This document shows, in pieces, positions 1-8,387 of a stretch of DNA of 64,000 bases; the first letter of the stretch is position 1; each line of letters starts with the position of its first letter. Source of the stretch: Cellulophaga baltica (lineage in GTDB: Bacteria; Bacteroidota; Bacteroidia; Flavobacteriales; Flavobacteriaceae); contig NZ_FNBD01000008.1 of the NCBI RefSeq assembly GCF_900102165.1, forward strand, positions 124,001 to 188,000, given 5' to 3'. Both the position numbers and the translations under genes were made by a program. The notes under the pieces were generated by a model. It saw nothing but the letters and a program-made list of their open reading frames with translations. It was not told where the DNA came from and made no database searches.

Positions 1-230
1 GCATGACGAGTAAGACCCCTAAAGAGCGTTTAGAACAACATAAAACAGGGTATAGAAACAAAAAAGGTCATAAATTATCTTCCGCAATTGTGCAAAAATA
101 TGGTAGCTATTTGCGTCCTAGCTTATACAACCACATTCCCATTTTAAAGACAAAGCAAGAAGGCCTAAAAATGGAAGAATTGGTAGCCTTAGAATTACGA
201 AGAAAAGGCTACGCCGTTTGGTTTAATTAA
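1..230 (+). CDS. GIY-YIG nuclease family protein, C-terminal part (5' end outside window)
   Basis: The reading frame is open to the left edge. The first visible Met is preceded by a codon ending in gc (Gly if ggc), giving the G-M-T-S-x-T-P-x-x-R-x-x-Q-H block that follows the GIY-YIG core in small single-domain nucleases (compare YVG-type cores). The remaining 75 residues are basic and end in the ELRRKGYAVWFN tail common in this family. The Met at position 3 is therefore probably internal, and the catalytic Tyr/Gly core lies upstream of the window. Family members are structure-specific or uncharacterised nucleases (UvrC-like fold); the substrate here cannot be inferred. It ends 60 nt before the next gene. 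Confidence 0.6.
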   Translation, partial: MTSKTPKERLEQHKTGYRNKKGHKLSSAIVQKYGSYLRPSLYNHIPILKTKQEGLKMEELVALELRRKGYAVWFN

Positions 231-265
231 TGTCCGTTTTACAAACAATCCAATAATTATTTAAT

Positions 266-273
266 TATATTTG
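266..273 (+). promoter_or_regulatory. Bacteroidota -7 box (TAnnTTTG) upstream of BatA-type gene
   Basis: TATATTTG lies 17 nt before the ATG at 291 and fits the Bacteroidota sigma-70 -7 consensus TAnnTTTG. No clear -33 TTG was found at the expected spacing. Confidence 0.5.
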
Positions 274-290
274 TCAAACAATTATTAGGA

Positions 291-2207
291 ATGCATTTTA
301 AACATCCAGAAATACTTTGGGGCTTATTTTTACTACTGATTCCTATATTAATTCACCTTTTACAACTACGTCGGTTTAAAAAAACAGCATTTACGAATGT
401 AAAGATGCTGCAGCAGGTAGTTGCCGAATCTCAGAAAAGTAGATCTCTTAAAAAATGGTTGCTTTTATTCACAAGGATGCTGCTCTTTACAGCATTGATC
501 ATTGCATTTACCCAACCTTTTTTTGCAAAGAATACCGTTTTTAAAAATAAAGAAACCATTATATATTTGGACAATTCCTTTAGCATGCAAGCCAAAAAAG
601 GAAATACCTCTCTATTAGAAGTAGCAGTTCAAGAAATTGTAAAAAACGCACCGAAAAACGCACCAATTACCCTATTTACAAATAACAATACCTTTTCAAA
701 TACTACTATTGCAGCCATACAAAATGATTTGCTATCGCTAAATTTTTCACAAAATCAATTACCTCTTGAGGCTATTACCCTAAAAGCTACCGCTCTTTTT
801 AGTACTGCTTCAAATAGCATAAAAAACCTAATTGTAATCAGTGATTTTCAAAAAAATAAGGAAGCGTCTTTAAAACCATCCAAAGAATTAAATAATTACT
901 ACATACAATTAACCCCTTCTAAGGTTGAAAACATTGCTATTGATAGTATTTTTTATAGTCCCGAATCTAACGAGACGACAACGATAAAAATAAAATTATC
1001 AGCCTCTCAGGATTTAGAAAATCAGCCTATTTCTGTATACAATGGAGATCAATTAATTGCAAAAACAGCTGCAGAATTTAACAATACAAAAAGTGCAAGC
1101 GTCACCATTTCCCTTCCTGAGAATGACCTTATCCTTGGAAAAATACAATTAGAAGATACGGGACTAAATTATGACAACCAGTTTTTTTTCAGTAGAAATA
1201 AAAAGGAAAAAGTAAGAATTCTAGAAATCTACGGAGTTGAAACAGGCTACTTAGAAAGAATTTATACTGCAGAAGAATTTGAGTACCAGAAAAATAGCAT
1301 TGCCCAATTAAATTATAGTCTCATTGAAAGTCAGCATACCATTATCTTAAATGAATTAGAAGCGCTACCAGAAGCATTGGTGCAGGCACTGCATTTATTC
1401 ACGCAACAAGGAGGAACCTTAATAGTGATTCCAAATGACGATATTACCATTACAAATTACAATACTCTTCTAAGTAATTTTGGCGTAAAATTGAATCAAA
1501 AAATAACTACTTCCCAAGAGATTACCCATATTAATTTTGATCATCCAATTTATAGCAATGTGTTTGATCAAAAAGTTAACAATTTTCAATATCCAGAGGT
1601 AAAAACCTATTACTCTTTAGATGCTAAACAAAGTCCATTACTCTCTTATGCTAGCAATGAACCTTTCTTACTTGGCAAAAGAGGATTTTATTTTTTCACC
1701 TCTCCTTTATCATCAGAATTATCAAACTTTAAAAATTCGCCTTTGATTGTTCCTACGTTATACAATATGGGCGTAGAAAGCTTAAAGCAACAGGAGCTAT
1801 ACTATACCGTAGGAAAAAATAATTCTGTGACCATAGCCGTGGAAGGTATTAACGATGCAGTTTTGAAGATTTCAAATGCAACGAATGAATACATCCCGCA
1901 GCAACAATCTCTAAACAACAAAATAGTTCTAAACTTTAATGAAGTACCTTCTGAAGATGGACTATTTACAGTAAAAAATAAAGAAACAAATTTTAAACAC
2001 CTTGGTTTTAATTATCCAAGAACAGAGAGTAATTTAACTTATTTGGATTTAGAAAATAGTAAAGACATTTATACACCAACATCAATATCAGATTTGTTTG
2101 ACACTTTAGAAAAAGATGATAGTAAAAACGAGCTTTGGAAATGGTTTGTTATTTTAGCATTACTATTTGGTTTGATTGAAATTGGTATTCAAAAATATTT
2201 AAAATGA
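291..2207 (+). CDS. BatA/VWA domain-containing membrane protein
   Basis: 638 residues. The N-terminus (about 1-85) is a BatA/aerotolerance-regulator domain: it opens FKHPEILWGLFLLLIPILIH, then a basic loop LRRFKK and a second membrane helix near residues 57-77. A VWA-like segment follows, with a MIDAS-type D-x-S-x-S (YLDNSFSM, about residue 93). The middle part resembles the glutamine-amidotransferase-like fold often present in these proteins. A last helix (WFVILALLFGLIEIGI) sits before the C-terminal KYLK. Proteins of this type are inner-membrane and lie near Bat/MoxR systems in Bacteroidota, but no moxR is visible here, so the role is unknown. The stop overlaps the next start (ATGA), which suggests translational coupling to the dihydroorotase-like gene. 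Confidence 0.8.
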   Translation: MHFKHPEILWGLFLLLIPILIHLLQLRRFKKTAFTNVKMLQQVVAESQKSRSLKKWLLLFTRMLLFTALIIAFTQPFFAKNTVFKNKETIIYLDNSFSMQAKKGNTSLLEVAVQEIVKNAPKNAPITLFTNNNTFSNTTIAAIQNDLLSLNFSQNQLPLEAITLKATALFSTASNSIKNLIVISDFQKNKEASLKPSKELNNYYIQLTPSKVENIAIDSIFYSPESNETTTIKIKLSASQDLENQPISVYNGDQLIAKTAAEFNNTKSASVTISLPENDLILGKIQLEDTGLNYDNQFFFSRNKKEKVRILEIYGVETGYLERIYTAEEFEYQKNSIAQLNYSLIESQHTIILNELEALPEALVQALHLFTQQGGTLIVIPNDDITITNYNTLLSNFGVKLNQKITTSQEITHINFDHPIYSNVFDQKVNNFQYPEVKTYYSLDAKQSPLLSYASNEPFLLGKRGFYFFTSPLSSELSNFKNSPLIVPTLYNMGVESLKQQELYYTVGKNNSVTIAVEGINDAVLKISNATNEYIPQQQSLNNKIVLNFNEVPSEDGLFTVKNKETNFKHLGFNYPRTESNLTYLDLENSKDIYTPTSISDLFDTLEKDDSKNELWKWFVILALLFGLIEIGIQKYLK

Positions 2208-3457
2208 ACGTACTTTTAAAAGCTGCAAAAATTGTAGATGCCACAAATAAAGAACACCATCTTGAGAAAAGAGATATTCTAATTAAAAATGGTATCATTT
2301 CTAAAATTGCTCCTAAAATTGAGGCCGAAAAGCAAACAAAAATTATTGCGCTAGAAAACCTACATGTCTCTATTGGTTGGTTTGATAGCAGCGTATCTTT
2401 TGGAGAACCTGGTCATGAAGAACGCGAAACCATTGAGAATGGTTTGTTTACCGCTGCAAAAAGTGGCTTTACCGATGTGATTCTAAATCCGACTACGAAC
2501 CCACTACCCGATTCTAGTTCGGATATTGTATTTTTAAAAAACAAAGCCAACAACAAACCTACTAAATTACATCCACTAGGAACCTTAACCGTAAAATCTG
2601 AGGGAGAAGTTTTAGCAGAATTGTTTGATATGCAAAATGCTGGCGCCGTTGCTTTCTCTGATTATAAAAATCCCACTAAAAACTCTAACCTTCTTAAAAT
2701 AGCCTTGCAATATGCGCAAGGTTTTGATGCATTAGTGTACTCTTTTCCATTAGATGTTCAGATCGCCGGAAAGGGAGTAGTCAATGAAGAAGTAGTCGCA
2801 ACTCGTTTAGGACTCAAAGGAATTCCTTCTTTAGCGGAGGAATTGCAAATTTCTAGAGATTTATTTATTTTAGAATATACAGGAGGAAAATTACATATCC
2901 CTACGATATCTACGGCAAATGCCGTAAAGTTAATTGCTACGGCAAAAAAGAAAGGCTTAGATGTTACCTGTAGTGTAGCTATTCACAACCTTGTACTCAC
3001 AGACGAAGAATTAGAAGGCTTTGATACTAATTTTAAAGTGATGCCCCCGCTTCGCACTAAAAAAGACGCTAGAATGCTTATAAAGGGCGTTCTTGATGGC
3101 GTTATTGATTTTGTAACTTCAGACCACACTCCGTTAGATGTGGAAGAAAAAATTATAGAATTTGACAATGCTGCCTATGGCACGATAGGCTTGGAATCTG
3201 CATTTGGAGCCCTAAACAAAATTTTTGAAGTAGCTACCGCTATACACATACTAACAAAAGGAAGAGAACGCTATAATATTGCTACTCCAATACTAGCGGA
3301 AGGGGAAAAAGCAAACCTTACGCTCTTTAATCCAGACGCTGAAAAAGAATTCTCAAAAGATGACATTTACGCTTCATGTAAAAATAGTGCCTTTATTGGC
3401 CAACCGATTCTAGGGCATGTTTATGGAATAATTTCAGAAGAAAATATACTAATCTAA
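2204..3457 (+). CDS. Dihydroorotase-like protein, probably catalytically inactive
   Basis: 417 residues, amidohydrolase fold with clear type I dihydroorotase collinearity: an EPGHEERETIENG block, NPTTNP, LTDEELEGFDTNFKVMPPLR, and near the end SDHTPLD. However, the metal-binding H-x-H that should precede REPG is replaced (WFDSSVSFGEPG, i.e. S-x-S), and the His of the LHI-x-H-x-ST motif is Thr (LHIPTIST). The His of the PHH motif and the late Asp remain. With three metal ligands lost, hydrolysis of dihydroorotate is unlikely. Such proteins resemble the inactive PyrC-prime/PyrX subunits that scaffold aspartate transcarbamoylase in some bacteria; that role here is inference. Flavobacterial annotations usually call this family pyrC. 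It overlaps the upstream gene by 4 nt. Confidence 0.8.
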   Translation: MNVLLKAAKIVDATNKEHHLEKRDILIKNGIISKIAPKIEAEKQTKIIALENLHVSIGWFDSSVSFGEPGHEERETIENGLFTAAKSGFTDVILNPTTNPLPDSSSDIVFLKNKANNKPTKLHPLGTLTVKSEGEVLAELFDMQNAGAVAFSDYKNPTKNSNLLKIALQYAQGFDALVYSFPLDVQIAGKGVVNEEVVATRLGLKGIPSLAEELQISRDLFILEYTGGKLHIPTISTANAVKLIATAKKKGLDVTCSVAIHNLVLTDEELEGFDTNFKVMPPLRTKKDARMLIKGVLDGVIDFVTSDHTPLDVEEKIIEFDNAAYGTIGLESAFGALNKIFEVATAIHILTKGRERYNIATPILAEGEKANLTLFNPDAEKEFSKDDIYASCKNSAFIGQPILGHVYGIISEENILI

Positions 3458-3507
3458 ATAGTTTAGAGTTAGTAATACAAACAAACAATAAATACCAACA
3501 AAAAATT

Positions 3508-3828
3508 ATGGATCAAACCACGAAAGAAGCAGGAAAAACAATGGCTATCATAAGCTATGTAACCTTAATCGGAACAATAATTGCTTATTTTTCAAACCAA
3601 GGAGATAAAAAGAATGAGTTTGTAAGTTTTCATATCGGTCAAGCTGTACGCATTTGGATATTATCATTAGTAATATCAATAGCGGTATTTGTTTTAATTA
3701 TGATTACCGGTATTAGTGCATTGAGTTATTTAAGCTATGTTCCGTGGATCTTAGCTGTCCTAGGAGCTATGAATGCAAATAGCCTGAAGGCAGAACCTGT
3801 TCCTGTGATTGGAACAATTGGAGGATAA
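3508..3828 (+). CDS. DUF4870 domain membrane protein
   Basis: 106 residues with three hydrophobic segments (about 12-29, 46-68, 72-87). The N-terminus runs KEAGKTMAIISYVTLIGTII, and the polar turn FVSFHIGQAVRIWIL is typical of DUF4870 small integral membrane proteins (Tic20-like topology). Function is unknown; fold-level relatives are called import-component-like. It lies 50 nt after the dihydroorotase-like gene and is followed by a hairpin terminator. The next gene is a second, divergent member of the same family, so this is a local paralogous pair. Confidence 0.75.
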   Translation: MDQTTKEAGKTMAIISYVTLIGTIIAYFSNQGDKKNEFVSFHIGQAVRIWILSLVISIAVFVLIMITGISALSYLSYVPWILAVLGAMNANSLKAEPVPVIGTIGG

Positions 3829-3850
3829 TTCTTTTCAAAAAATATATTTA

Positions 3851-3884
3851 AAAATAGGCTTCCTTTTGGAGCCTATTTTTTTTT
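3851..3884 (+). terminator. Rho-independent terminator
   Basis: AAATAGGC...GCCTATTT stem with a one-base bulge and a loop around TTTT, followed by a run of nine T. It lies 23 nt downstream of the first DUF4870 gene. Confidence 0.7.
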
Positions 3885-3905
3885 GCCCATTACTTTTACT
3901 AGCTG

Positions 3906-3913
3906 TAAATTTG
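3906..3913 (+). promoter_or_regulatory. -7 box very close to the start of the second DUF4870 gene
   Basis: TAAATTTG ends only 4 nt before the ATG at 3918, so transcription would begin at or next to the start codon (possible leaderless mRNA). Confidence 0.45.
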
Positions 3914-3917
3914 AAGC

Positions 3918-4238
3918 ATGAAAGAAATACCAGGAAAAACTATAGCTATTGTATCTTACTTTACTATTGTAGGTGCCATTATAGCTGCTAGCATGAACAA
4001 TGAACCACAGCATGATTTTGCTAGATACCAAACAAGACAAGCCTTTGGTTTACACCTCACCTTTATAGCCTTTGCTATTTTAATTAATTTATGGGGCGGT
4101 GCCTATGCTTTTTATGGCTTATATATATTCTACGTGGTTTTATGGGGCTATGGCTTTACAGGAGCACTAACTGGTAAGAAACAAGAAATGCCAATTGTTG
4201 GTCCGCTTTACCAAAAGTGGTTTACATTCATTAAATAA
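3918..4238 (+). CDS. DUF4870-like small membrane protein, second copy
   Basis: 106 residues. It shares the layout of the gene 90 nt upstream: GKTIAIVSYFTIVGAII, then a polar turn FARYQTRQAFGLHLTF, then two further hydrophobic stretches and a conserved PIVGPLYQ-type end. Identity to its neighbour is low outside the G-K-T-x-A-I-x-S-Y and R-Q-A blocks, so the duplication is old. Function is unknown; membrane location is expected from hydrophobicity. A TAnnTTTG box immediately before the ATG indicates its own promoter. The esterase starts 25 nt after the stop and is probably cotranscribed. Confidence 0.7.
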   Translation: MKEIPGKTIAIVSYFTIVGAIIAASMNNEPQHDFARYQTRQAFGLHLTFIAFAILINLWGGAYAFYGLYIFYVVLWGYGFTGALTGKKQEMPIVGPLYQKWFTFIK

Positions 4239-4263
4239 TTATAAGATATACATTAGCACCCCT

Positions 4264-4917
4264 ATGCAAACAAAATCCTTATCACTAGAACATATAATTC
4301 GCCCGTCTTCACTAGAAAAGAATGCTCCCGTTCTTTTTATGCTTCATGGTTATGGAAGTAACGAAGAAGACTTATTTTCTTTTGCTGCAGAATTACCAGA
4401 AGAATATTTTGTAATCTCTGTACGCGCCCCTTATACATTAGAACCTTATGGAAATGCTTGGTATGCCATCAATTTTGATGCAGAAAAAGGCAAATGGAGT
4501 GATGATGTACAAGCTATTGAATCTAGAGATAAAATTGCGAACTTTATAACAGAAGCTTGTGAGGCTTATTCCATAGATCAAAATAATGTGACCCTTCTAG
4601 GCTTTAGCCAAGGTACTATATTAAGTTATGCTGTAGCCTTATCATATCCTGAAAAAGTAAAGCGTGTAATTGCGTTAAGCGGTTATATCAATGAAAATAT
4701 ACTAAAAGACGACTATACGAACAATGATTTTTCTGCCTTGAAGATTTACGCTTCTCATGGCTCTGTAGATCAAGTTATTCCTGTAGACTGGGCTGCTAAA
4801 GCTCCTAAATTCCTAGATCATTTAGGTATTTTAAATACCTACGAAGAATTTCCTGTGGGCCATGGAGTGGCAACTCAAAATTTCTATTCTTTCAAAAAAT
4901 GGTTGTCAGAAAATTAA
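4264..4917 (+). CDS. Phospholipase/carboxylesterase-type alpha/beta hydrolase
   Basis: 217 residues. The nucleophile elbow is G-F-S-Q-G (LLGFSQGTILSYA), the oxyanion-side motif LHGYGSNEEDLF, the acid Asp sits in HGSVDQVIPV and the His in FPVGHGVAT, so the triad is complete. This matches the small YpfH/YtpP-like carboxylesterase/phospholipase family (about 200-220 residues), cytoplasmic serine hydrolases acting on acyl esters; the substrate is unknown. The frame stays open upstream to 4195, but that would overlap the preceding gene by 44 nt. The ATG at 4264 gives the normal family length and was chosen. A strong hairpin follows the stop. Confidence 0.85.
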   Translation: MQTKSLSLEHIIRPSSLEKNAPVLFMLHGYGSNEEDLFSFAAELPEEYFVISVRAPYTLEPYGNAWYAINFDAEKGKWSDDVQAIESRDKIANFITEACEAYSIDQNNVTLLGFSQGTILSYAVALSYPEKVKRVIALSGYINENILKDDYTNNDFSALKIYASHGSVDQVIPVDWAAKAPKFLDHLGILNTYEEFPVGHGVATQNFYSFKKWLSEN

Positions 4918-4924
4918 ATAAAAA

Positions 4925-4949
4925 AAGCTTCTATATCCTATAGAAGCTT
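4925..4949. terminator. Bidirectional terminator between convergent genes
   Basis: An 11-bp perfect stem (AAGCTTCTATA / TATAGAAGCTT), three-base loop, A-run on the left and T-run on the right. It serves the esterase (+) and the 165-residue protein gene (-). Confidence 0.8.
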
Positions 4950-4958
4950 TTTTTATAT

Positions 4959-5456
4959 CTATTCATTACTCCTAGCATAGAGCAAATGATCTAGCAGTGA
5001 AAAATCTACGCCTAAATCATCTTTCAATTCATATTTTATAATAAGATCTCCCCAGTAATGTCCATCAGAAAAATCTGCTACAATCCATTTATGGTTTAAT
5101 ACTTTAATTTTATTAATTTTAAAATTACCCTCCATACCTTCATAAGGTACTAATGGATTATCACCTTTACTTTCGTTAGTTTCTAATAACTTATCCGTAA
5201 TGTACCCGGTAGGATTTTTTAAATTCAAATGCTGGTAGTATGCAAAAGCATCATCATTATTATCCAAAGAAAAATACTCCATTTCAAGAAATTTCAAATG
5301 TAAATCTCTAATAGAATCATTTAATTTGTCGGTTTGCGCACTTAAGCTTTCTATCCTAGCGTCTTTATCCTTACTCAATGTACCACTGCTTACAAAAAGG
5401 TAAAGAGCTATTAATGATGCAAAAAGAAATAGGTATAGAAAAATTCTACTTTTCAT
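4959..5456 (-). CDS. Conserved hypothetical membrane-anchored protein
   Basis: 165 residues. An N-terminal hydrophobic helix (residues 4-23, IFLYLFLFASLIALYLFVSS) acts as anchor or uncleaved signal. A short predicted coiled coil follows (about 28-60, ARIESLSAQTDKLNDSIRDL). The C-terminal globular part contains NHKWIVADFSDGHYWGDLIIKY and likely lies in the periplasm. I recognise the flavobacterial look of the sequence but no characterised family. It starts 18 nt after the end of the MBL hydrolase gene on the same strand, so the two are probably one operon. Confidence 0.7.
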   Translation of the reverse strand: MKSRIFLYLFLFASLIALYLFVSSGTLSKDKDARIESLSAQTDKLNDSIRDLHLKFLEMEYFSLDNNDDAFAYYQHLNLKNPTGYITDKLLETNESKGDNPLVPYEGMEGNFKINKIKVLNHKWIVADFSDGHYWGDLIIKYELKDDLGVDFSLLDHLLYARSNE

Positions 5457-5474
5457 TTGGTTGATTTTATAAAG

Positions 5475-6239
5475 TTATATGGTAATTTTTAAATTATCGT
5501 AAGCCAAATATACATTTTTGGGCAATGATTTTTGCACTTCATCATGAAAACCTAAAAGATGACTCACATGGGTGAGGTACGCTTTCTCTGGTTTCACTTT
5601 AGAAATAAACGCTAGAGCTTCCTCTAAATTAAAATGGGAATGATGAGATTCTATACGCAACGCACTTACGACTAAAACTTTGAGTCCGTTTAACTTCTTA
5701 ACTTCCTGCTCCTCTATCGTTTTTATATCCGTTAAATAAGCAAAGTCTCGTAATCGATATCCAAAAACCTGTAATCTATTATGTTTAAGATTTATAGGAA
5801 CAGCATTTAAATTCCCAATTTTAAAAGTACTCCCATTTTTCACCTCTTTAATTTCTACGGCTGGAGCTCCTGGGTATCTATTTTCATTGGCAAAAATATA
5901 ATCAAATCTTATTTTTAGTGATTTGATAACACGTTCATGGGCATAAATAGGTATATCACCCTGCCTAAAAAAGAAAGGTCTAATATCATCTATTCCTGCG
6001 GTATGGTCTGAGTGCTCATGGGTAAATAGGATACCATCCAATTGCGAAATAGGGTTTTTAAGCATCTGTTGCCTAAAATCTGGACCGCAATCAATCACAT
6101 AATTAAAATTATCCCAAGAGACTAGAACAGAAACTCGTAGTCTTTTATCCTTTTGGTTTTCACTCATACAAACCGGATGTGTGCTCCCAATTACAGGGAT
6201 TCCTTGAGAAGTTCCAGTTCCTAAAAATGTAATTGTCAC
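5475..6239 (-). CDS. MBL-fold hydrolase, PhnP-like
   Basis: Metallo-beta-lactamase fold with the ligand motif T-H-E-H-S-D-H-T-A-G-I-D-D (HxHxDH), an early FLGTGTSQGIPVIG, and later His residues in THVSHLLGFHDEV. The SQGIP and cysteine-containing HPVC blocks place it with the PhnP/Lar-like phosphodiesterase group (cyclic phosphate or nucleotide phosphodiesters); the exact substrate is unknown. Start choice: the frame extends to a TTG at 6260, but that codon overlaps the -7 box TAAATTTG at 6258-6265. The GTG at 6239 gives VTITFLGTGTS, the usual N-terminus of this family, about 12 nt after the predicted transcription start. Divergent from the 488-residue gene. Confidence 0.8.
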   Translation of the reverse strand: MTITFLGTGTSQGIPVIGSTHPVCMSENQKDKRLRVSVLVSWDNFNYVIDCGPDFRQQMLKNPISQLDGILFTHEHSDHTAGIDDIRPFFFRQGDIPIYAHERVIKSLKIRFDYIFANENRYPGAPAVEIKEVKNGSTFKIGNLNAVPINLKHNRLQVFGYRLRDFAYLTDIKTIEEQEVKKLNGLKVLVVSALRIESHHSHFNLEEALAFISKVKPEKAYLTHVSHLLGFHDEVQKSLPKNVYLAYDNLKITI

Positions 6240-6257
6240 CTGATTGTCTATTTTATC

Positions 6258-6265
6258 CAAATTTA
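6258..6265 (-). promoter_or_regulatory. -7 box for MBL hydrolase operon
   Basis: TAAATTTG on the minus strand, about 19 nt before the GTG start. Its position argues against the longer TTG-initiated form. Confidence 0.5.
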
Positions 6266-6299
6266 TAACTTATTTATTTATTAGATTGCCCAATCTTGT

Positions 6300-6307
6300 T
6301 AACTTTG
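6300..6307 (+). promoter_or_regulatory. -7 box for the 488-residue gene
   Basis: TAACTTTG, 20 nt before the ATG at 6327; matches TAnnTTTG. Confidence 0.55.
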
Positions 6308-6326
6308 TTGCAAACAAATAAATTAC

Positions 6327-7793
6327 ATGACTTCTGTTTTAAGAAAGGATACTGGATTTGAAAATATCCCCTCGATAAAATCTAAAACGCTTCGTATAAA
6401 TCTGAATCCAGATATTTACGGAACATTTTCAGAAATTGGTGCTGGCCAAGAAACCTCCGGGCATTTTTTTAGATCTGGTGGTGCCTCTGGTACTATTGCA
6501 AAAGCAATGAGTGCTTATGACAAAGATTTTAGTGATGCTATTTATGGCATAGAAGAAGACGGCCGTTACGTTACGCAATCGCGATTGAAAAAAATGTTGA
6601 CTCACGAGATGATGAACATGGAAGATCGTATTAGTAGAAAAAAACACCCCGAGCGTTTATTTTTCTCTTATGCAAATACCGTAGCAACGATAGACTTCTC
6701 TAAAAGATATAAAGGTCATGGGTGGCTAGGGATTAGGTACCAATTAGACCCAACTCAAAAAGAATATGATGAAATCATCATACATGTACGGTTTAAGCAA
6801 AATGAAGCTCGTTTACAGCAAGAAACTTTAGGTATCTTAGGTGTAAACCTTATTTATGGTGCCTTTTACAAGCATGACCAGCCGCGTAAAATTCTTAAAT
6901 ATTTATACGATCATCTGGATAAGGATACCTTAGAAGTTGATATGATTAACTTTTCTGGACCTAACTTTAAAAATGTAGATAACCGTTTAATGAGTTTACA
7001 GCTTATTAAAAACAACATGACCGATGCTGTTATGTTCGGTCCTGATGGCAATAATTTATTGCCTGCTGCAGTTTTATATAAAAAGAATATTCTTGCGTTA
7101 CGGGGTAGTTTTAGACCTGTAACAAAAGTAAATATGGATATGTTAGAAAAATCTCATGATATCTTTATCAGAGAGACTAGCGTAGAAGAGGAGAATACTA
7201 TTGTAATTTTTGAAATTACCTTATCTAACCTAAAAGCATCTGGAGAAATAGATGAACAGGATTTTATGGACCGAGCTGAACTCTTATGTTCATTAGGCCA
7301 TACGGTAATGATCTCTAAGTTTCAAGAGTACTTTAAGTTAGTAGAATACTTTAATAATTATACGAAGTCGAAGATTGGATTAACTATGGGGGTAAATAAC
7401 CTAGTTGATATTTTTGATGAAAAATATTACCGTCATTTAAGTGGTGGCATTTTAGAAGCTTTTGGAAAATTGTTCTTTAAAGATTTAAAGGTGTATTTGT
7501 ACCCTATGAAGAATGAAGAAACTGGGCAAATAATGACCAGTAATAATGTTAAAGTACACCCACGTATGAAAGAATTGTACAAATTCTTTAAATACAATGG
7601 TAAAGTGATGGATATTATTGATTATGATCCTGATGTATTACATATATTTTCTAGAGATGTCTTAAAGAAAATTATTAATAACGATGAAGGATGGGAAGAT
7701 GTTTTACCAGAAGGTATCGCTGAGATCATAAAGAATAGAAGTTTGTTTAAGCGAAAGCAAATTGATGCTGGTAGCACAGATGAAACAAAATAA
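6327..7793 (+). CDS. Large conserved protein of unknown function
   Basis: 488 residues, soluble, no signal peptide or membrane helix. It contains GAGQETSGHFFRSGGASGTIAKAMSAYDKDFSDAIYG near the start, and later GHGWLGIRYQLDP, MTDAVMFGPDGNNLLPAAVLYKK and VLKKIINNDEGWEDVLP. I recognise it as a well-conserved Bacteroidota protein that databases often label as TonB-dependent receptor or nicotinate-nucleotide adenylyltransferase. Neither label fits: there is no signal or barrel, and no HxGH nucleotidyltransferase motif. The Gly/Ser-rich N-terminal block could be a ligand-binding loop, but that is speculation. It is monocistronic, with a clear promoter and terminator. Confidence 0.75.
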   Translation: MTSVLRKDTGFENIPSIKSKTLRINLNPDIYGTFSEIGAGQETSGHFFRSGGASGTIAKAMSAYDKDFSDAIYGIEEDGRYVTQSRLKKMLTHEMMNMEDRISRKKHPERLFFSYANTVATIDFSKRYKGHGWLGIRYQLDPTQKEYDEIIIHVRFKQNEARLQQETLGILGVNLIYGAFYKHDQPRKILKYLYDHLDKDTLEVDMINFSGPNFKNVDNRLMSLQLIKNNMTDAVMFGPDGNNLLPAAVLYKKNILALRGSFRPVTKVNMDMLEKSHDIFIRETSVEEENTIVIFEITLSNLKASGEIDEQDFMDRAELLCSLGHTVMISKFQEYFKLVEYFNNYTKSKIGLTMGVNNLVDIFDEKYYRHLSGGILEAFGKLFFKDLKVYLYPMKNEETGQIMTSNNVKVHPRMKELYKFFKYNGKVMDIIDYDPDVLHIFSRDVLKKIINNDEGWEDVLPEGIAEIIKNRSLFKRKQIDAGSTDETK

Positions 7794-7794
7794 T

Positions 7795-7830
7795 AAAAAA
7801 GCCCTAAATCAAATGATTTAGGGCTTTTTT
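7795..7830. terminator. Bidirectional terminator
   Basis: GCCCTAAATC / GATTTAGGGC stem, loop AAAT, A6 on the left and T6 on the right, shared by the convergent 488-residue gene and bcp. Confidence 0.85.
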
Positions 7831-7831
7831 A

Positions 7832-8284
7832 TTAAGCTAATAACTGCGCCGCATGATCTTTAGTTTTTACTTTTTCAATCACATTAGACACTACTCCTTT
7901 TTCATCAACGACAAATGTCATTCTATGAATACCATCATAGGTTTTACCCATAAACTTTTTTGGCCCCCAAACACCAAAAGCATTAATAACCGTATGGTCT
8001 TCATCTGCTAATAATGGAAAAGGGAATTCATATTTATTTTTAAAATTTGCTTGTCTTTTTTCTGAGTCTGCACTTACCCCTAATAGTTCATAACCCTGTG
8101 ATTGTAATGCTGCATAATTATCGCGTAAATTACACGCTTCAGCAGTACATCCGGGAGTACTAGCCTTTGGGTAAAAAAATACAATTAATTTTTTTCCTAA
8201 GTAATCCGATAAATTAATAGTATTCCCATCTTGATCATTTACAGAAAATGAAGGAACCATATCTCCTATTTTTAAAGTTTGCAT
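7832..8284 (-). CDS. bcp: Thioredoxin-dependent thiol peroxidase (peroxiredoxin Q/BCP)
   Basis: 150 residues, the usual Bcp length. The peroxidatic site KASTPGCTAEAC holds Cys46 and the resolving Cys51 five residues later, as in atypical 2-Cys peroxiredoxin Q. It is preceded by the FFYPKA strand and followed by GVSADSEKRQANFKNKY. The enzyme reduces organic peroxides and H2O2 in the cytoplasm with thioredoxin as donor. The gene stands alone, divergent from nth (103 nt apart). The pairing with DNA repair genes fits an oxidative-damage theme, but no shared regulatory site was recognised. Confidence 0.95.
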   Translation of the reverse strand: MQTLKIGDMVPSFSVNDQDGNTINLSDYLGKKLIVFFYPKASTPGCTAEACNLRDNYAALQSQGYELLGVSADSEKRQANFKNKYEFPFPLLADEDHTVINAFGVWGPKKFMGKTYDGIHRMTFVVDEKGVVSNVIEKVKTKDHAAQLLA

Positions 8285-8387
8285 AGCTTTTTTTTAATTA
8301 AATTCGTTCTTTGTAAAAATACAAATTACATTTTTTGGCACCACCTATTAGCGATTCCTTTTATATATTGATTTATAAAATTTTTTA

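Noticed and set aside
3809-3991. 60-residue plus-strand frame
   Set aside because: Runs through a terminator hairpin between the two DUF4870 genes and overlaps both.
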